DNA from: Rheinheimera hassiensis
GTDB taxonomy: Bacteria; Pseudomonadota; Gammaproteobacteria; Enterobacterales; Alteromonadaceae
DNA length: 64,000 nt
Assembly: GCF_022436675.1 (NCBI RefSeq)
Contig: NZ_JAKUJZ010000006.1
Span: forward strand, 1 to 64,000
Reading direction: 5' to 3'
Below are positions 14,639 through 24,085 of this stretch, one piece after another. Numbering within the stretch: position 1 is the stretch's first letter; every line of letters begins with the position of its first letter. The position numbers and the translations under genes are program-made. The notes under the pieces are model-generated. The model made no database searches, had not been told where the DNA came from, and saw only the letters and a program-made list of their open reading frames with translations.

Positions 14639-15640
14639 ATGAGCAGAAAGCCAAATTTAAAAGACGTTGCCAAGGTAGCTGGTGTAAGCGCCATCACGGT
14701 ATCGCGGGTATTGACAGATCCAACCAAGGTATCTGACAAATTACGCAATAAAGTAGAAAAAGCCATTCACGATATCGGCTATATCCGCAACCATGCCGCC
14801 AGTGCGCTGGCGTCAAAAAAATCCGGCGTGCTGGCGGTGATTATTCCGTCGCTATCCAATATCGTATTTAACGATGTACTGCAGGGCATTTATCAGGCGG
14901 TTAAAGCAAAGAATTTGCAGGTATTACTCGGCGACTGCCATTATTCGCCGCTGATCGAAGAACAGCTGATTGCCACCCTGCTAAGCCAGTCGCCGGAAGG
15001 CTTTATCGTTACCGGTACCGCGCAAACCGATTACGCCCGTAAGCTGCTATTACAGGCCGATATTCCGGTGGTACAAATTATGGAGCTGACCAACCAGCCA
15101 ATAGATATGAACATTGGCTTTTCGCATTATCAGGCCAGTTACGATATGACGAAACATTTGCTGCAACAAGGCTATCGCGCCCCGGCCTTTATCGGTGCCC
15201 GCATGGACCCACGCACCCAGCAGCGGCTGGCGGGCTTTAAACAAGCTATCGCTGATTGGCCACAGCCGTGTCGCAGTTTTGTACAAACCACAGTACAGCC
15301 GTCGTCGATTAAACTTGGCGGCCAGTTATTACAGGCCGTGATTGCCGAGTCCGATAACCAATGCGACGCGGTATTTTGCTGTAATGATGACCTGGCGCTG
15401 GGCGCCTTGTTTGAAAGCAAACGGATGAATTTAAACGTACCCAAAGATATCGCCATTTGTGGCTTTAATGACCTGGAAGCCTCAGCATTGGTAGAGCCGG
15501 CCATTACGTCAGTGGCGTCACCGCGTTCTGAGATGGGCCGCCAGGCAGTAGAAATGCTGTTTAGTGCCGCCGGTAAGGGCCGCCATGCGGTAGCGCCGGT
15601 TGATGTCGGTTACAGCATTAGGGTGCGCAGCTCAACCTGA
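14639..15640 (+). CDS. LacI/GalR-family regulator of the sugar-acid locus
   Basis: A 333-residue repressor. The N-terminal helix-turn-helix KDVAKVAGVSAITVSRVL (about 7-24) and the hinge helix around NHAASALAS, with its minor-groove-contacting alanine/leucine pair, lead into a periplasmic-binding-protein-like effector domain (about 62-333). It resembles GntR of the gluconate regulon (LacI family), so gluconate or cellobionate is a plausible inducer, though this is not shown by sequence. It diverges from the gntK operon. The dyad at 14566-14581 lies in the shared promoter and again before the receptor gene. Confidence 0.9.
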   Translation: MSRKPNLKDVAKVAGVSAITVSRVLTDPTKVSDKLRNKVEKAIHDIGYIRNHAASALASKKSGVLAVIIPSLSNIVFNDVLQGIYQAVKAKNLQVLLGDCHYSPLIEEQLIATLLSQSPEGFIVTGTAQTDYARKLLLQADIPVVQIMELTNQPIDMNIGFSHYQASYDMTKHLLQQGYRAPAFIGARMDPRTQQRLAGFKQAIADWPQPCRSFVQTTVQPSSIKLGGQLLQAVIAESDNQCDAVFCCNDDLALGALFESKRMNLNVPKDIAICGFNDLEASALVEPAITSVASPRSEMGRQAVEMLFSAAGKGRHAVAPVDVGYSIRVRSST

Positions 15641-15657
15641 GCTGCGCTATAAATAAC

Positions 15658-15685
15658 AAAGCCGCTGATGTCAGCGGCTTTTTTT
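15658..15685. terminator. Bidirectional terminator, regulator / TonB receptor
   Basis: Stem AAAGCCGCTGA / TCAGCGGCTTT with a two-base loop and a T-run on the plus side, between convergent genes. Confidence 0.85.
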
Positions 15686-15717
15686 ATGGCTAATTTTACT
15701 TAGCTATTCCGGTTTAG

Positions 15718-18213
15718 TTAGTCAAAGCTCACTTTTACCCGCACACCAAAAGTACGCGGCGATTGCCACATATAGTTAGGTACCGGGTTGCTGTTCCAGC
15801 GGCCCTGATCGCTTTTTATCGCTTTGTCAGTCAGATTATTAACAAAAGCTTCCAGGCTCCAGTTGCCGGCAGATGGCTGATAAACCACGCTGGCGTCGAG
15901 CTTGGTATACGCATCCTGGCGGTCGATATCTGCAGCATATGGCAGGTTACGGAAACCTTCCGGCCGATCGCCACGGTTAGCCGGATCAAACCAAACTTCT
16001 GACGAATAGCTGGCACGTAAGCGTGGCCGCACTGTGGCACCATTGCTTAACTCGAAGAAATGCTCGTAGCTTAGCGACATACTGAACTCCGGCGCCTGCA
16101 CCAGGTGGTTACCACTGAAATCCAGCAGATTAGGCAGGTTCGGGTTACCGGCTGACGGGTTAAAGGCTATGCCATCAGCGCCGTAGCTGGAATCGGTTGT
16201 CAGGAACTCATCATACTTCGCATCCAGATATGACATAGTACCATTTAACTCACCATTGCTGCCCACCAACCATTTAGCTTCTACTTCCAGGCCGTTAATA
16301 GTGGCCTTACCGGCGTTGGTTTTACGCAGTAAGTCGGCACCGGTTTCGGTAGTAACATTACTGGTTACCTGTAAATCGGTATATTCGGTAGTAAATAACG
16401 CAGCAAATAGCTGCAGCGTGTTATCAAGGAACGAGCCTTTTAAGCCCAGTTCAATACTGGTATTTTCTTCCGGGGCTACATAAGCACTGGTGCCGGCCGC
16501 GTCATTGTTATTGCCGGCGATAATGGCGTCTAAATCGGCCTGGGTAAACGGGCCTGTACCGGTATAACGGCCGCCATCCTGAATAGTGCCGGACTTAAAG
16601 CCGGTAGCATAAGAGCTGTACAGCATTACTGTGGGCGAGAAGTCCCATTCTAAACGTGCCATACCGGTGGTTTTATCCCAGCTTGGGCTGGTATCGTTGT
16701 AGGTATCTACCCAGCACTGCCCCGGCTGTACCAGAAATTTGTTTGGTGCCAGCCCATTTAGCAGATTATCCGGATCAAGCAGGCCGACATAATCACTGTT
16801 TAGCGGCAGGTTTTCTGTGCGTTTAACATCAGGGCACATAATATTACGGCCGCCTCTGTCCCAACGCTCATCTTCGGTGTAACGCAGGCCCAGGCTAATA
16901 CGGAACACATCAGTCAGTTTATAGGTGCTTTGCGCATAGATACTGTTTGATTTTAAGCCACGATCCGGCTGACGGTAAGTAGACCATAAATTCGGGTTAG
17001 GTGTGTTGCCACCTTCGTAATCCACATCCGGGTGCACAATATCAAAAATGGTGCTGTTGTTTTCTTTAAAGTAAAACATGCCAACCATCCACTGCAGACG
17101 GGCGCTGTCTTCGTTTTTCAGTTGTAGCTCATGCTGAGTGGCTTCGTGGGTACACTCCACACAGCCGCCCCATTCATATTTGTTTTCATCCCAGCTTCTG
17201 TCCCAGACAGATTCACGGGAAGAATCGGTATAACCGCCGATATACGACACTGTAATGCCGTTGTCAAAGTTGTAGTTTAACCGGGTGCGCAGGCTGTCGA
17301 TAACAAAATCATTAAAACCCGGTTCCTGAATATAAGCCGAGCGATCTGAGCCACCACTTACAGTAGGAATGTGGCCGGTACCCTGATCGATGAAGTTTTC
17401 ATACGACAGGAACCAGTCAAAGTTGTCATTCGGTTGCCACAAGGCACTAAAACGCGCTGCGGCTAAATCGGTAGAACCATATTTTTTGCCCATTGCAGAG
17501 CCCGGTGCCATATCAACCACGCCGTCAGATTTATCCACTGCAGCCGCTACACGGATAGCCAGTGTATCTGTCAGCGGTAAATTAACCATGGCGCGGGTGG
17601 CACGCCGATCGTAATTACCCAGGGTAAATTCGGCATTGGCTTCAAAGTAGTCCAGCTTAGGTTTGGCAGTGTGCAGATTAACCACGCCGCCGGTAGCGTT
17701 ACGGCCAAACAAGGTGCCTTGTGGCCCGCGCAGAATTTCAGCGCCTTCTAAATCAAACATCAGCGCTGAGGCGCCCTGCGAACGGGCAGAATAAACGCCG
17801 TCAACGTGAAATGCCACTGCCGGGTCGCCGCTTTCAGTTTGATCAGACGAGCCGATACCACGCAAATACACCATCGGCGTATTTTGTGTGCCGTTTTGCG
17901 CTATATGTAAACTGGGTACCGTACCTTGCAAATCATCCAGTTGCAGTACGTGGTTGTCGTCCAGCGCATTTTGGTCAAAAGCGGTAACCGCTAGTGGCGT
18001 TTCACGGATAGTCGTTACCCGCTTCGTGGCCGTAACCTGGATAACTTCGATCGCCCGCGCTTCGCTACTGGTGCCTGGTGCCGGCTCGGTGCTTTGTGCA
18101 TAGGCATTGCCCGCCCCTGCCGCGAGCATCGCAGCAGAGATAAGAAGATAGCTTTTTGTTAATTTATTAACAGGTCTTAAATTACTAACTGGTTTTAGTT
18201 TGCTGATTGGCAT
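15718..18213 (-). CDS. TonB-dependent outer-membrane receptor
   Basis: An 831-residue outer-membrane transporter. There is a long basic N-region and signal peptide (cleavage likely after ANAYA near residue 39), a TonB-box-like IEVIQVTATKR, the plug domain (about 60-170, with VYLRGIGSSDQ and GPQGTLFGRNATGG) and a 22-strand barrel to the end. The plug sequence is of the type common in Alteromonadales and Xanthomonas carbohydrate or siderophore receptors. The shared operator at 18403-18418 argues that it takes up the substrate of the cellobionate operon. The last residue is Asp, not the usual aromatic. GGGGGGAG precedes ATG 18213. Confidence 0.92.
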   Translation of the reverse strand: MPISKLKPVSNLRPVNKLTKSYLLISAAMLAAGAGNAYAQSTEPAPGTSSEARAIEVIQVTATKRVTTIRETPLAVTAFDQNALDDNHVLQLDDLQGTVPSLHIAQNGTQNTPMVYLRGIGSSDQTESGDPAVAFHVDGVYSARSQGASALMFDLEGAEILRGPQGTLFGRNATGGVVNLHTAKPKLDYFEANAEFTLGNYDRRATRAMVNLPLTDTLAIRVAAAVDKSDGVVDMAPGSAMGKKYGSTDLAAARFSALWQPNDNFDWFLSYENFIDQGTGHIPTVSGGSDRSAYIQEPGFNDFVIDSLRTRLNYNFDNGITVSYIGGYTDSSRESVWDRSWDENKYEWGGCVECTHEATQHELQLKNEDSARLQWMVGMFYFKENNSTIFDIVHPDVDYEGGNTPNPNLWSTYRQPDRGLKSNSIYAQSTYKLTDVFRISLGLRYTEDERWDRGGRNIMCPDVKRTENLPLNSDYVGLLDPDNLLNGLAPNKFLVQPGQCWVDTYNDTSPSWDKTTGMARLEWDFSPTVMLYSSYATGFKSGTIQDGGRYTGTGPFTQADLDAIIAGNNNDAAGTSAYVAPEENTSIELGLKGSFLDNTLQLFAALFTTEYTDLQVTSNVTTETGADLLRKTNAGKATINGLEVEAKWLVGSNGELNGTMSYLDAKYDEFLTTDSSYGADGIAFNPSAGNPNLPNLLDFSGNHLVQAPEFSMSLSYEHFFELSNGATVRPRLRASYSSEVWFDPANRGDRPEGFRNLPYAADIDRQDAYTKLDASVVYQPSAGNWSLEAFVNNLTDKAIKSDQGRWNSNPVPNYMWQSPRTFGVRVKVSFD

Positions 18214-18402
18214 AATTGTTTCTCCCCCCGGAGTTATTGTCGTTACTGCAGCTCAAGCACTTACACAGGGCTCAGTTATTTCTATCAAACAAATGTTTGC
18301 GCTACCATTTAGCTGCAAGTTATGCAAAAAAAACCTACAACAGGCCAATTAAATACAGCAACTTATTGACGTAAGCATCGCCAAAACTGTCACTGACACA
18401 AA

Positions 18403-18418
18403 ATGATTGCGCAACCAT
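18403..18418. promoter_or_regulatory. LacI-family operator, TonB receptor side
   Basis: ATGATTGCGCAACCAT, identical over 16 bp (17 with the preceding A) to the site at 14566-14581, about 190 bp before the receptor start. It implies co-regulation of receptor and catabolic operon. Confidence 0.75.
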
Positions 18419-18466
18419 ATTTCAATAATTGTGCTAAATTAGAGCGAAAGCAGGTGGCTTGTCAAG

Positions 18467-18517
18467 GAAAAAAGCCGCTATTGCACCAGCAACTGTCACA
18501 CTACGCTGATAGCGGCT
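18467..18517 (-). terminator. Terminator-like hairpin after the lipoprotein hydrolase
   Basis: Arms AGCCGCTA (18473-18480) and TAGCGGCT (18510-18517) are separated by a 29-nt loop. On the minus strand the stem is followed by TTTTTT. The large loop makes it atypical. Confidence 0.5.
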
Positions 18518-18523
18518 ACAGGA

Positions 18524-20239
18524 TTACTGTGATAATCCAGTGTCTGAAGATAAAACTTTCAAAATAAACTCAATAGCTTGCGGTGACTGGTAAGAGTTAT
18601 GCTGTGAGGCAACCACATATTCTGCCTGCGCTTGTGGTAAATGTGCACTGCTATAGGGCACCACGCTATCGTTCAGCGCCGGGCAACTGGCAAAATCGGC
18701 ACAGCGACCCACGTTGTTATTACCGATCACGGAATACACCGGCACTTGCAGTGGCAGTAATGTTAGTTGCTGAACCAAAGGGTGCTTTGGCGATAGCACA
18801 TCGACACTGTTCGGGCCAAAGCCGTGCATATAACCGCGCATCGCTGGTTTGATATCTTTGTTGGTTAATGCCAGCCACATATTACCAAATACGTTTTTTA
18901 CCGCTTTGGGCAGCGTAATCATCGCCGAAGCCAGCCGGCCAATCCAGCTGTCGGCAGTAGCGGCACCGCGATGCGGCGTATCAATAAACACCACCGCTTT
19001 TACATAAGGCTTTGCAGCAAAGATAAAAATATCCTGCAAGGTCTGGCGTATATCAGCATCGACCGGCAGTTCAGCTGCTGGCCGGTAAAAAGTGGTATCC
19101 CACAACGCTGTACCGCTGTTTTGCACAAAGGTTTTACTGATAATACCACCCATGCTATGCCCCACCAGTACCATATTATTGGCGGCCACAGCCTGCAGAT
19201 CAGGGGAAATATGTTGTAGTAAATCATCGGCATGTTTTCTTAAACGCATGGCGTTAAAAAACGGTGGCGGGCCGGAAGGGTAAAATACATGCCAGACCTG
19301 ATACCGTGCCGACAACTGCGGGTTAGAGAATATCGCCCAGCTTAAACGGCGCCATATCAACGGGCTGGAATTTAAACCGTGTAACATCAAGACAGGAATT
19401 TTATCTTTGCTTAACGGCTCTATGGCATAAATACCGAGCTTTTCCTCTACTTTGTCAGCATTAAACAGGCCGGTTTTTTCCAGCTGGTCGGCCACTGCCA
19501 CTTCAACTAAACATAAGTACGCCGAGGCTGGATCATAATTCAGCGGATAGTGCTGCTGTGCTAACGGCCACTGTTGCTGCTGTTGCATATAAACGCCGCG
19601 TAATGTCAGCACCGGCAACACCGGGTTGCTAAAATCCAGCTTAACGGGCATCACAGTAAGTGGCCGGAAAATGCCTTCCGGTGGAAAATAACGATCCCGT
19701 TCAGAGCAGGTATTTTCACGCTGCCCCACCACCGTAATACCTAAGCCATTGTCCTGCTGGCGCAACATATAAGGGTCGTAGGCTTGCAGGTCAGCAGCTA
19801 CAAAAAACTGCTCAAACGCCAGGCCATTTTCATCTTTGTCTACCTGTAGCTTAAGCTGCAAATTTAACGGCCTGGTGTCCTGCCCGGTTATAGCAGCCCT
19901 GACCAGCGGCATTAAAGCCCGGTTGTAGTAGCCCATGGCCTGTTGGCGCTGCTCACCCGTCAGTGGCTGTGCCAGCCAACGCTCTGCACAACTTAGCTGC
20001 AACAAAAACAGCTGATACCCCGGCGAGCGCTGAGCAGTAAGCTGCAAGCAGTAATCGGCCACTGCTTCATCAGCAACCTGATTTAAGCCAATATACTGAT
20101 AGGCCAGAAAGCCGGTTACGGCCTCTTCCGGCAGCTGTGCTGGTTTTTTCCAGTAGATATATTTGCCCTGGCTGCAGCCCTGAAGTGCCACAACCAGCAG
20201 CAGAATTAACAGTTGAGATAAACGGTAACGCTGTAACAT
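18524..20239 (-). CDS. Alpha/beta-hydrolase lipoprotein (PGAP1/lipase-like)
   Basis: A 571-residue protein with a lipoprotein signal: basic start, hydrophobic stretch and lipobox LQGC with the lipidated Cys at 22. The N-terminal 270 residues have no recognised fold. From about 280 an alpha/beta-hydrolase domain begins (PVLMLHGLNSSP, oxyanion region). The nucleophile elbow is GHSMGG with S362, and FIDTPHRGAA and a late H (ASQHNSY) fit the remaining catalytic positions. It is probably an outer-membrane-anchored esterase or lipase; the substrate is unknown. It stands alone between the receptor and miaE. Confidence 0.85.
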   Translation of the reverse strand: MLQRYRLSQLLILLLVVALQGCSQGKYIYWKKPAQLPEEAVTGFLAYQYIGLNQVADEAVADYCLQLTAQRSPGYQLFLLQLSCAERWLAQPLTGEQRQQAMGYYNRALMPLVRAAITGQDTRPLNLQLKLQVDKDENGLAFEQFFVAADLQAYDPYMLRQQDNGLGITVVGQRENTCSERDRYFPPEGIFRPLTVMPVKLDFSNPVLPVLTLRGVYMQQQQQWPLAQQHYPLNYDPASAYLCLVEVAVADQLEKTGLFNADKVEEKLGIYAIEPLSKDKIPVLMLHGLNSSPLIWRRLSWAIFSNPQLSARYQVWHVFYPSGPPPFFNAMRLRKHADDLLQHISPDLQAVAANNMVLVGHSMGGIISKTFVQNSGTALWDTTFYRPAAELPVDADIRQTLQDIFIFAAKPYVKAVVFIDTPHRGAATADSWIGRLASAMITLPKAVKNVFGNMWLALTNKDIKPAMRGYMHGFGPNSVDVLSPKHPLVQQLTLLPLQVPVYSVIGNNNVGRCADFASCPALNDSVVPYSSAHLPQAQAEYVVASQHNSYQSPQAIEFILKVLSSDTGLSQ

Positions 20240-20381
20240 TATTGCCTCTGAGATTTAAAAACAGGCTGAATTTCCGCTATGTAATATAACTATAGCTTTG
20301 TTCTGTTTCAGATTTCTGCGTGATAAAAACTCTTTCGGCTGTAATAAGCTGATACTGAAAAGCACTATATTAATTAGTGGC

Positions 20382-21146
20382 TCAGGCCGGTATACCGCTG
20401 TGAAATTTAAAATCAGCATCCGGCGAACTGATAAGCTCAGCTTCAATTGCTGCAAAAAACGCTATACGCTCACTGATATCCTGCCCGGCTACTTCTGTCG
20501 CCAGTGTCAGGTAATCCTGATAATGCCTGGCTTCAGATCGCAGCAAGGAAATATAAAAATCGGCAATAGGTTTTGGCAAAAGCGGAGCTAACTTTGCAAA
20601 GCGCTCACAGGAGCGTGCTTCAATAAAAGCACCACAGATCAGCTTGTCTACCATTGCCTGAGGCTCATAGGTCCGAACATGGCGTAACAGCCCACGGGCA
20701 TACCGGCTGGAGGTAATTTTTTCGTACACAATCCCGTTTGCAGCCATCACCTCCAGCACCTGGTAAAAATGATGTAGCTCTTCTTTGATTAGCAGTACCA
20801 TTTTATCAATCAGATCCTGTGCGTAGCCGGAGTCAGCCTTAGGCAACATCGACTTTTTCAGGCTAAGTCCGGCCAGTGCTTTCCAGTCGCCGTGCTGACG
20901 GTAGGTAAAGTCTTCATAGGGTTTAAGCCATTGCAGTAAAGCTTCACCACTTTGCTCATCGCTGGCGTAACGGCGGATCAGGTACATAGCTGATTGCGCC
21001 GCTTTTAATTCACAAATCAGATGATCCTGTAACAGTAGCGGCAAGCTTTGTGGTTTAGCGGCCACCGCCAGCCACTGTGCAGGGGTTTCACATTGCAAAA
21101 ACTGTTTTACCGGGCTTAATAACTGCGTAATTTCGGCGCTGAGCAT
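20382..21146 (-). CDS. miaE: tRNA 2-methylthio-N6-isopentenyladenosine hydroxylase
   Basis: A 254-residue diiron enzyme read from ATG 21146; the upstream in-frame extension lacks homology. It hydroxylates ms2i6A37 of tRNAs reading UNN codons, an oxygen-dependent step. The ferritin-like diiron ligands are visible as KEELHHFYQVLEVM, EARSCERFAKLAP and LRSEARHYQDYLTLA, each contributing Glu or E-x-x-H. The length and motifs match MiaE of Salmonella and Pseudomonas. It is monocistronic here, with no strong Shine-Dalgarno before the chosen start. Confidence 0.9.
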   Translation of the reverse strand: MLSAEITQLLSPVKQFLQCETPAQWLAVAAKPQSLPLLLQDHLICELKAAQSAMYLIRRYASDEQSGEALLQWLKPYEDFTYRQHGDWKALAGLSLKKSMLPKADSGYAQDLIDKMVLLIKEELHHFYQVLEVMAANGIVYEKITSSRYARGLLRHVRTYEPQAMVDKLICGAFIEARSCERFAKLAPLLPKPIADFYISLLRSEARHYQDYLTLATEVAGQDISERIAFFAAIEAELISSPDADFKFHSGIPA

Positions 21147-21342
21147 GCTGTTTGTTCGTCGTTCAGAGGTGGCCCGCATTATAACGGATAGCCCTCTTGC
21201 TACCAAGCGATGATAGTTGCCGGAGCTGCTTGGTCAAATTTCAATCAGAATGCTTGACGAAGCGCATTATATTGGTCATAACTGATGTAACGGTTATTAC
21301 AAATAGCCCGATAATACAGACGTAGTGACAAGGATAATAATT

Positions 21343-21942
21343 ATGATATTGAATCACTTATGGGGACTGTATGCTCATCCGAAAGAAGAATGGCATACAA
21401 TAGATGCACGACATGAAAGTTTTCGTTATAGCCTGATCCACATTCTGCTGGTTGCACTGATACCCTCTGTTTGCGCTTATTATTCCGCCGTATATCTGGG
21501 CTGGAGTATAGGTGTAGGTAACCGTATTATGCTAACCCCCGACAGCGCACTGATGATGTCGGTTGCCATGTACATTGCACTTATCGCCGGTGTATTTGCA
21601 CTGGCAGTACTGGCGCACTGGATGGCCCATACCTTTGGCGCAGAACCCACTTACACCCAAACTCTGGAGTTGGCTGCCTATACATCAACGCCATTGTTTA
21701 TGGTAGGTTTTGCCGGTTTGTACCCGGAGCTTTGGGTAGTGATGGTAATCGGTTTGATAGGTTTGGCTTATTCAGTATATTTGCTGTATGTCGGCGTACC
21801 CATACTGATGCATATCCCGGAAGAGCGCGGCTTTATCTACGCCAGTTCGGTGGTTACCTGTGGTCTGGTGCTGCTGGTGTGTATTCTTACTGCCACAGCA
21901 ATATTGTGGAGTTCCGGCTTCGGCCCGGCATTTACGCATTAA
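21343..21942 (+). CDS. Yip1-family inner-membrane protein
   Basis: A 199-residue membrane protein. The N-terminal LWGLYAHPKEEWHTID is the typical lead of bacterial Yip1-domain proteins, followed by about five hydrophobic spans (around 35-55, 70-100, 115-135, 138-160 and 170-195). ATG 21343 is preceded by AAGGATAATAATT, giving proper spacing, and is preferred over the GTG six codons upstream. The function is unknown; it is unlinked to its neighbours and convergent with purF across a bidirectional terminator. Confidence 0.8.
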   Translation: MILNHLWGLYAHPKEEWHTIDARHESFRYSLIHILLVALIPSVCAYYSAVYLGWSIGVGNRIMLTPDSALMMSVAMYIALIAGVFALAVLAHWMAHTFGAEPTYTQTLELAAYTSTPLFMVGFAGLYPELWVVMVIGLIGLAYSVYLLYVGVPILMHIPEERGFIYASSVVTCGLVLLVCILTATAILWSSGFGPAFTH

Positions 21943-21963
21943 ACTGTTACTAAAGCAGAAATA

Positions 21964-21990
21964 ATAAAGGGAGCTTAACGCTCCCTTTAT
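21964..21990. terminator. Bidirectional terminator, Yip1 gene / purF
   Basis: Stem ATAAAGGGAGC / GCTCCCTTTAT with loop TTAAC between convergent genes. Confidence 0.8.
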
Positions 21991-22004
21991 GTTATGGCTA
22001 CGGC

Positions 22005-23516
22005 TTAACCTTCGTTATAGGTTTCCAGGTTTGTGGCCATCGCAGCGCCGGATTTTTCCTTAGCGCTATCGCTGCGCATTTGGTCCAGCCGGTTCAGGTA
22101 TTCCTGATCAATATCATTGGTAACGTAGTTACCGTCAAATACCGAGGTTTCAAAGCGTTTAATTTCCGGGTTTTCCAGCCGTACAGCTTCGATCAGATCC
22201 GGCAATGACTGAAAAATCAGGCCGTCAGCGCCAATAATATTGCAGATGCTTTCCACATCATGGCCGTGCGCAATCAGCTCATTTGCCGATGGCATATCAA
22301 TACCATACACATTAGGAAAGCGGATTTCCGGTGCCGCCGAAGCAAAATATACTTTTTTCGCACCGGCTTCACGTGCCATATCAATAATTTGCTGTGACGT
22401 GGTGCCACGTACTATAGAGTCATCGACCAGCAGTACGTTTTTACCTTTAAACTCCTGCTTAATAGCGTTGAGTTTGCGTTTGACCGATTTTTTCCGCGCT
22501 TCCTGACCAGGCATAATAAAGGTGCGGCCAATATAACGGTTTTTCACATAACCCTGACGGTATGGCAGGCCAAGCACAGTGGCTATTTGCAGTGCAGCAT
22601 CGTTACTGGTTTCAGGAATAGGAATAACCACATCAATATCCAGGTTAGCCCATTCGCGTTTTATCTTCTGCCCCAACATAGTGCCCATCGCCACGCGGGA
22701 GGCATATACCGAAATATTGTCGATGGTTGAATCTGGCCGGGCAAAATAGACATATTCAAAAATACACGGCGTGTAGCTTGGGTTCTCAGCACACTGGAAG
22801 CTGTGTAACTCGCCCTGCTCGGTGATATACACCGCTTCGCCCGGAGATACATCCCGCAGTACGGTAAAGCCGTCAGCATCCAGTGCAACGCTCTCAGATG
22901 CCACCATATACTCAGTGCCAAGATCTGTTTCGCGCTTACCCATTACTAACGGGCGGATACCATTTGGATCGCGAAACGCCAGTAAACCGTGGCCGATAAT
23001 CAGCGCCACAACCGCATAGCCACCTTTGACTTTGCGATGCACATTGGCTACAGCACGGAAAATATGCTCAGCTTGCAACTCCATTACACCGCTGTTGTGC
23101 AGCTCATGGGCCAGCACATTTAACAACACTTCAGAGTCAGACGTGGTGTTTACATGGCGGCGGGCGACACGGAAAATATCTTCTTTAAGAATATGCGAGT
23201 TAGTCAGGTTGCCGTTGTGCGCCAGCGCTATGCCAAAGGGGCTATTGACATAAAACGGCTGCGCTTCAGCTGTGCTCGAGGAGCCCGCTGTCGGGTAACG
23301 CACATGGCCAATACCAATGTTTCCCGCCAGCCGTTGCATATGGCGGGCTTCGAACACATCTTTTACCAGCCCATTCGCCTTGCGCAAGCGCAGCGTGTTG
23401 TGGTCAACGGTAACGATACCCGCAGCATCCTGCCCGCGATGCTGCAACACAGTTAAACCATCATAAAGTGCCTGATTAACCGGATATTTCCCAACGATAC
23501 CAACAATACCACACAT
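22005..23516 (-). CDS. purF: Amidophosphoribosyltransferase
   Basis: A 503-residue enzyme of purine synthesis making phosphoribosylamine from PRPP and glutamine. MCGIVGIVG opens the Ntn glutaminase domain with C2 as nucleophile after Met removal; RYPTAGSS and HNGNLTN are the glutamine-site motifs. The phosphoribosyltransferase domain carries the PRPP motif [15 protein letters not shown] at about 365-380. The length matches the 505-residue E. coli protein. It follows cvpA by 21 bp in the conserved cvpA-purF order. Confidence 0.97.
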   Translation of the reverse strand: MCGIVGIVGKYPVNQALYDGLTVLQHRGQDAAGIVTVDHNTLRLRKANGLVKDVFEARHMQRLAGNIGIGHVRYPTAGSSSTAEAQPFYVNSPFGIALAHNGNLTNSHILKEDIFRVARRHVNTTSDSEVLLNVLAHELHNSGVMELQAEHIFRAVANVHRKVKGGYAVVALIIGHGLLAFRDPNGIRPLVMGKRETDLGTEYMVASESVALDADGFTVLRDVSPGEAVYITEQGELHSFQCAENPSYTPCIFEYVYFARPDSTIDNISVYASRVAMGTMLGQKIKREWANLDIDVVIPIPETSNDAALQIATVLGLPYRQGYVKNRYIGRTFIMPGQEARKKSVKRKLNAIKQEFKGKNVLLVDDSIVRGTTSQQIIDMAREAGAKKVYFASAAPEIRFPNVYGIDMPSANELIAHGHDVESICNIIGADGLIFQSLPDLIEAVRLENPEIKRFETSVFDGNYVTNDIDQEYLNRLDQMRSDSAKEKSGAAMATNLETYNEG

Positions 23517-23537
23517 GGATTTTCTTCCTCGCCAGCG

Positions 23538-24026
23538 TTAAGGCTTTTGCATAAAACTGGAATGATTCTGCAAATATTCGAAGAACCATTCAATAATAAA
23601 ACCGAATTCAGGGATCAGAGTTGATTGCTGCCACCAGTCGGCACTTGCCACCGGGGTAAAAGCGTCCATAAAAAATAATATAGCGCTGACTACCAATACG
23701 CCGCGCAGCGCGCCAAATACCAGGCCCAATACTCTGTCTGTGCCGGACAAACCGGTAGACTGCACCAGTTTGCCAATAAGAAAATTAACTAAAGCGCCCA
23801 CAATCAGGCTGCAGATAAACAAAATGGCGATAGCACAGGCATTACGCAGGGTTTCATCCTGCATGGAGGTAAATAAACCGGCCAGATGGGGGTAATATTG
23901 GCTGGCAACAAAAAATGCCAGGATCCAGACAGCCAGTGAAATAGCTTCTTTAACAAAGCCACGTACCAAGCTAATAACTGCAGATAACGCTATGATTGCC
24001 AGAATGGCAAAATCAACCCAGACCAT
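23538..24026 (-). CDS. cvpA: CvpA-family membrane protein
   Basis: A 162-residue inner-membrane protein with four predicted spans (about 5-22, 28-48, 63-88 and 100-125). The N-terminus [26 protein letters not shown] is typical of CvpA, first known for colicin V production. The VRGFV-x-E and GxxDRxLG ([15 protein letters not shown]) motifs are present. It is upstream of purF as in E. coli. The molecular function is not settled; roles in envelope and bile-stress tolerance are reported for homologues. Confidence 0.93.
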   Translation of the reverse strand: MVWVDFAILAIIALSAVISLVRGFVKEAISLAVWILAFFVASQYYPHLAGLFTSMQDETLRNACAIAILFICSLIVGALVNFLIGKLVQSTGLSGTDRVLGLVFGALRGVLVVSAILFFMDAFTPVASADWWQQSTLIPEFGFIIEWFFEYLQNHSSFMQKP

Positions 24027-24085
24027 TTGCTACCAAAGGTTGTTTGATGACGGCGCGCATTCTACCAAACACAGCGACTGCTTGG

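Larger units (their letters stand above)
18214..18523. other. Regulatory intergenic region upstream of TonB receptor
   Basis: 310 bp without a gene. It contains the receptor's untranslated leader, the operator dyad at 18403-18418 and the hairpin ending the hydrolase gene at 18467-18517. A minus-strand TTGAAA (about 18420-18425) lies just upstream of the operator and could be a -35, but no convincing -10 is seen. Confidence 0.5.

Noticed and set aside
18300..18530. Inverted repeats that could mark an insertion sequence end
   Set aside because: They are accounted for by the operator dyad and the terminator-like hairpin; no transposase or target duplication is present.
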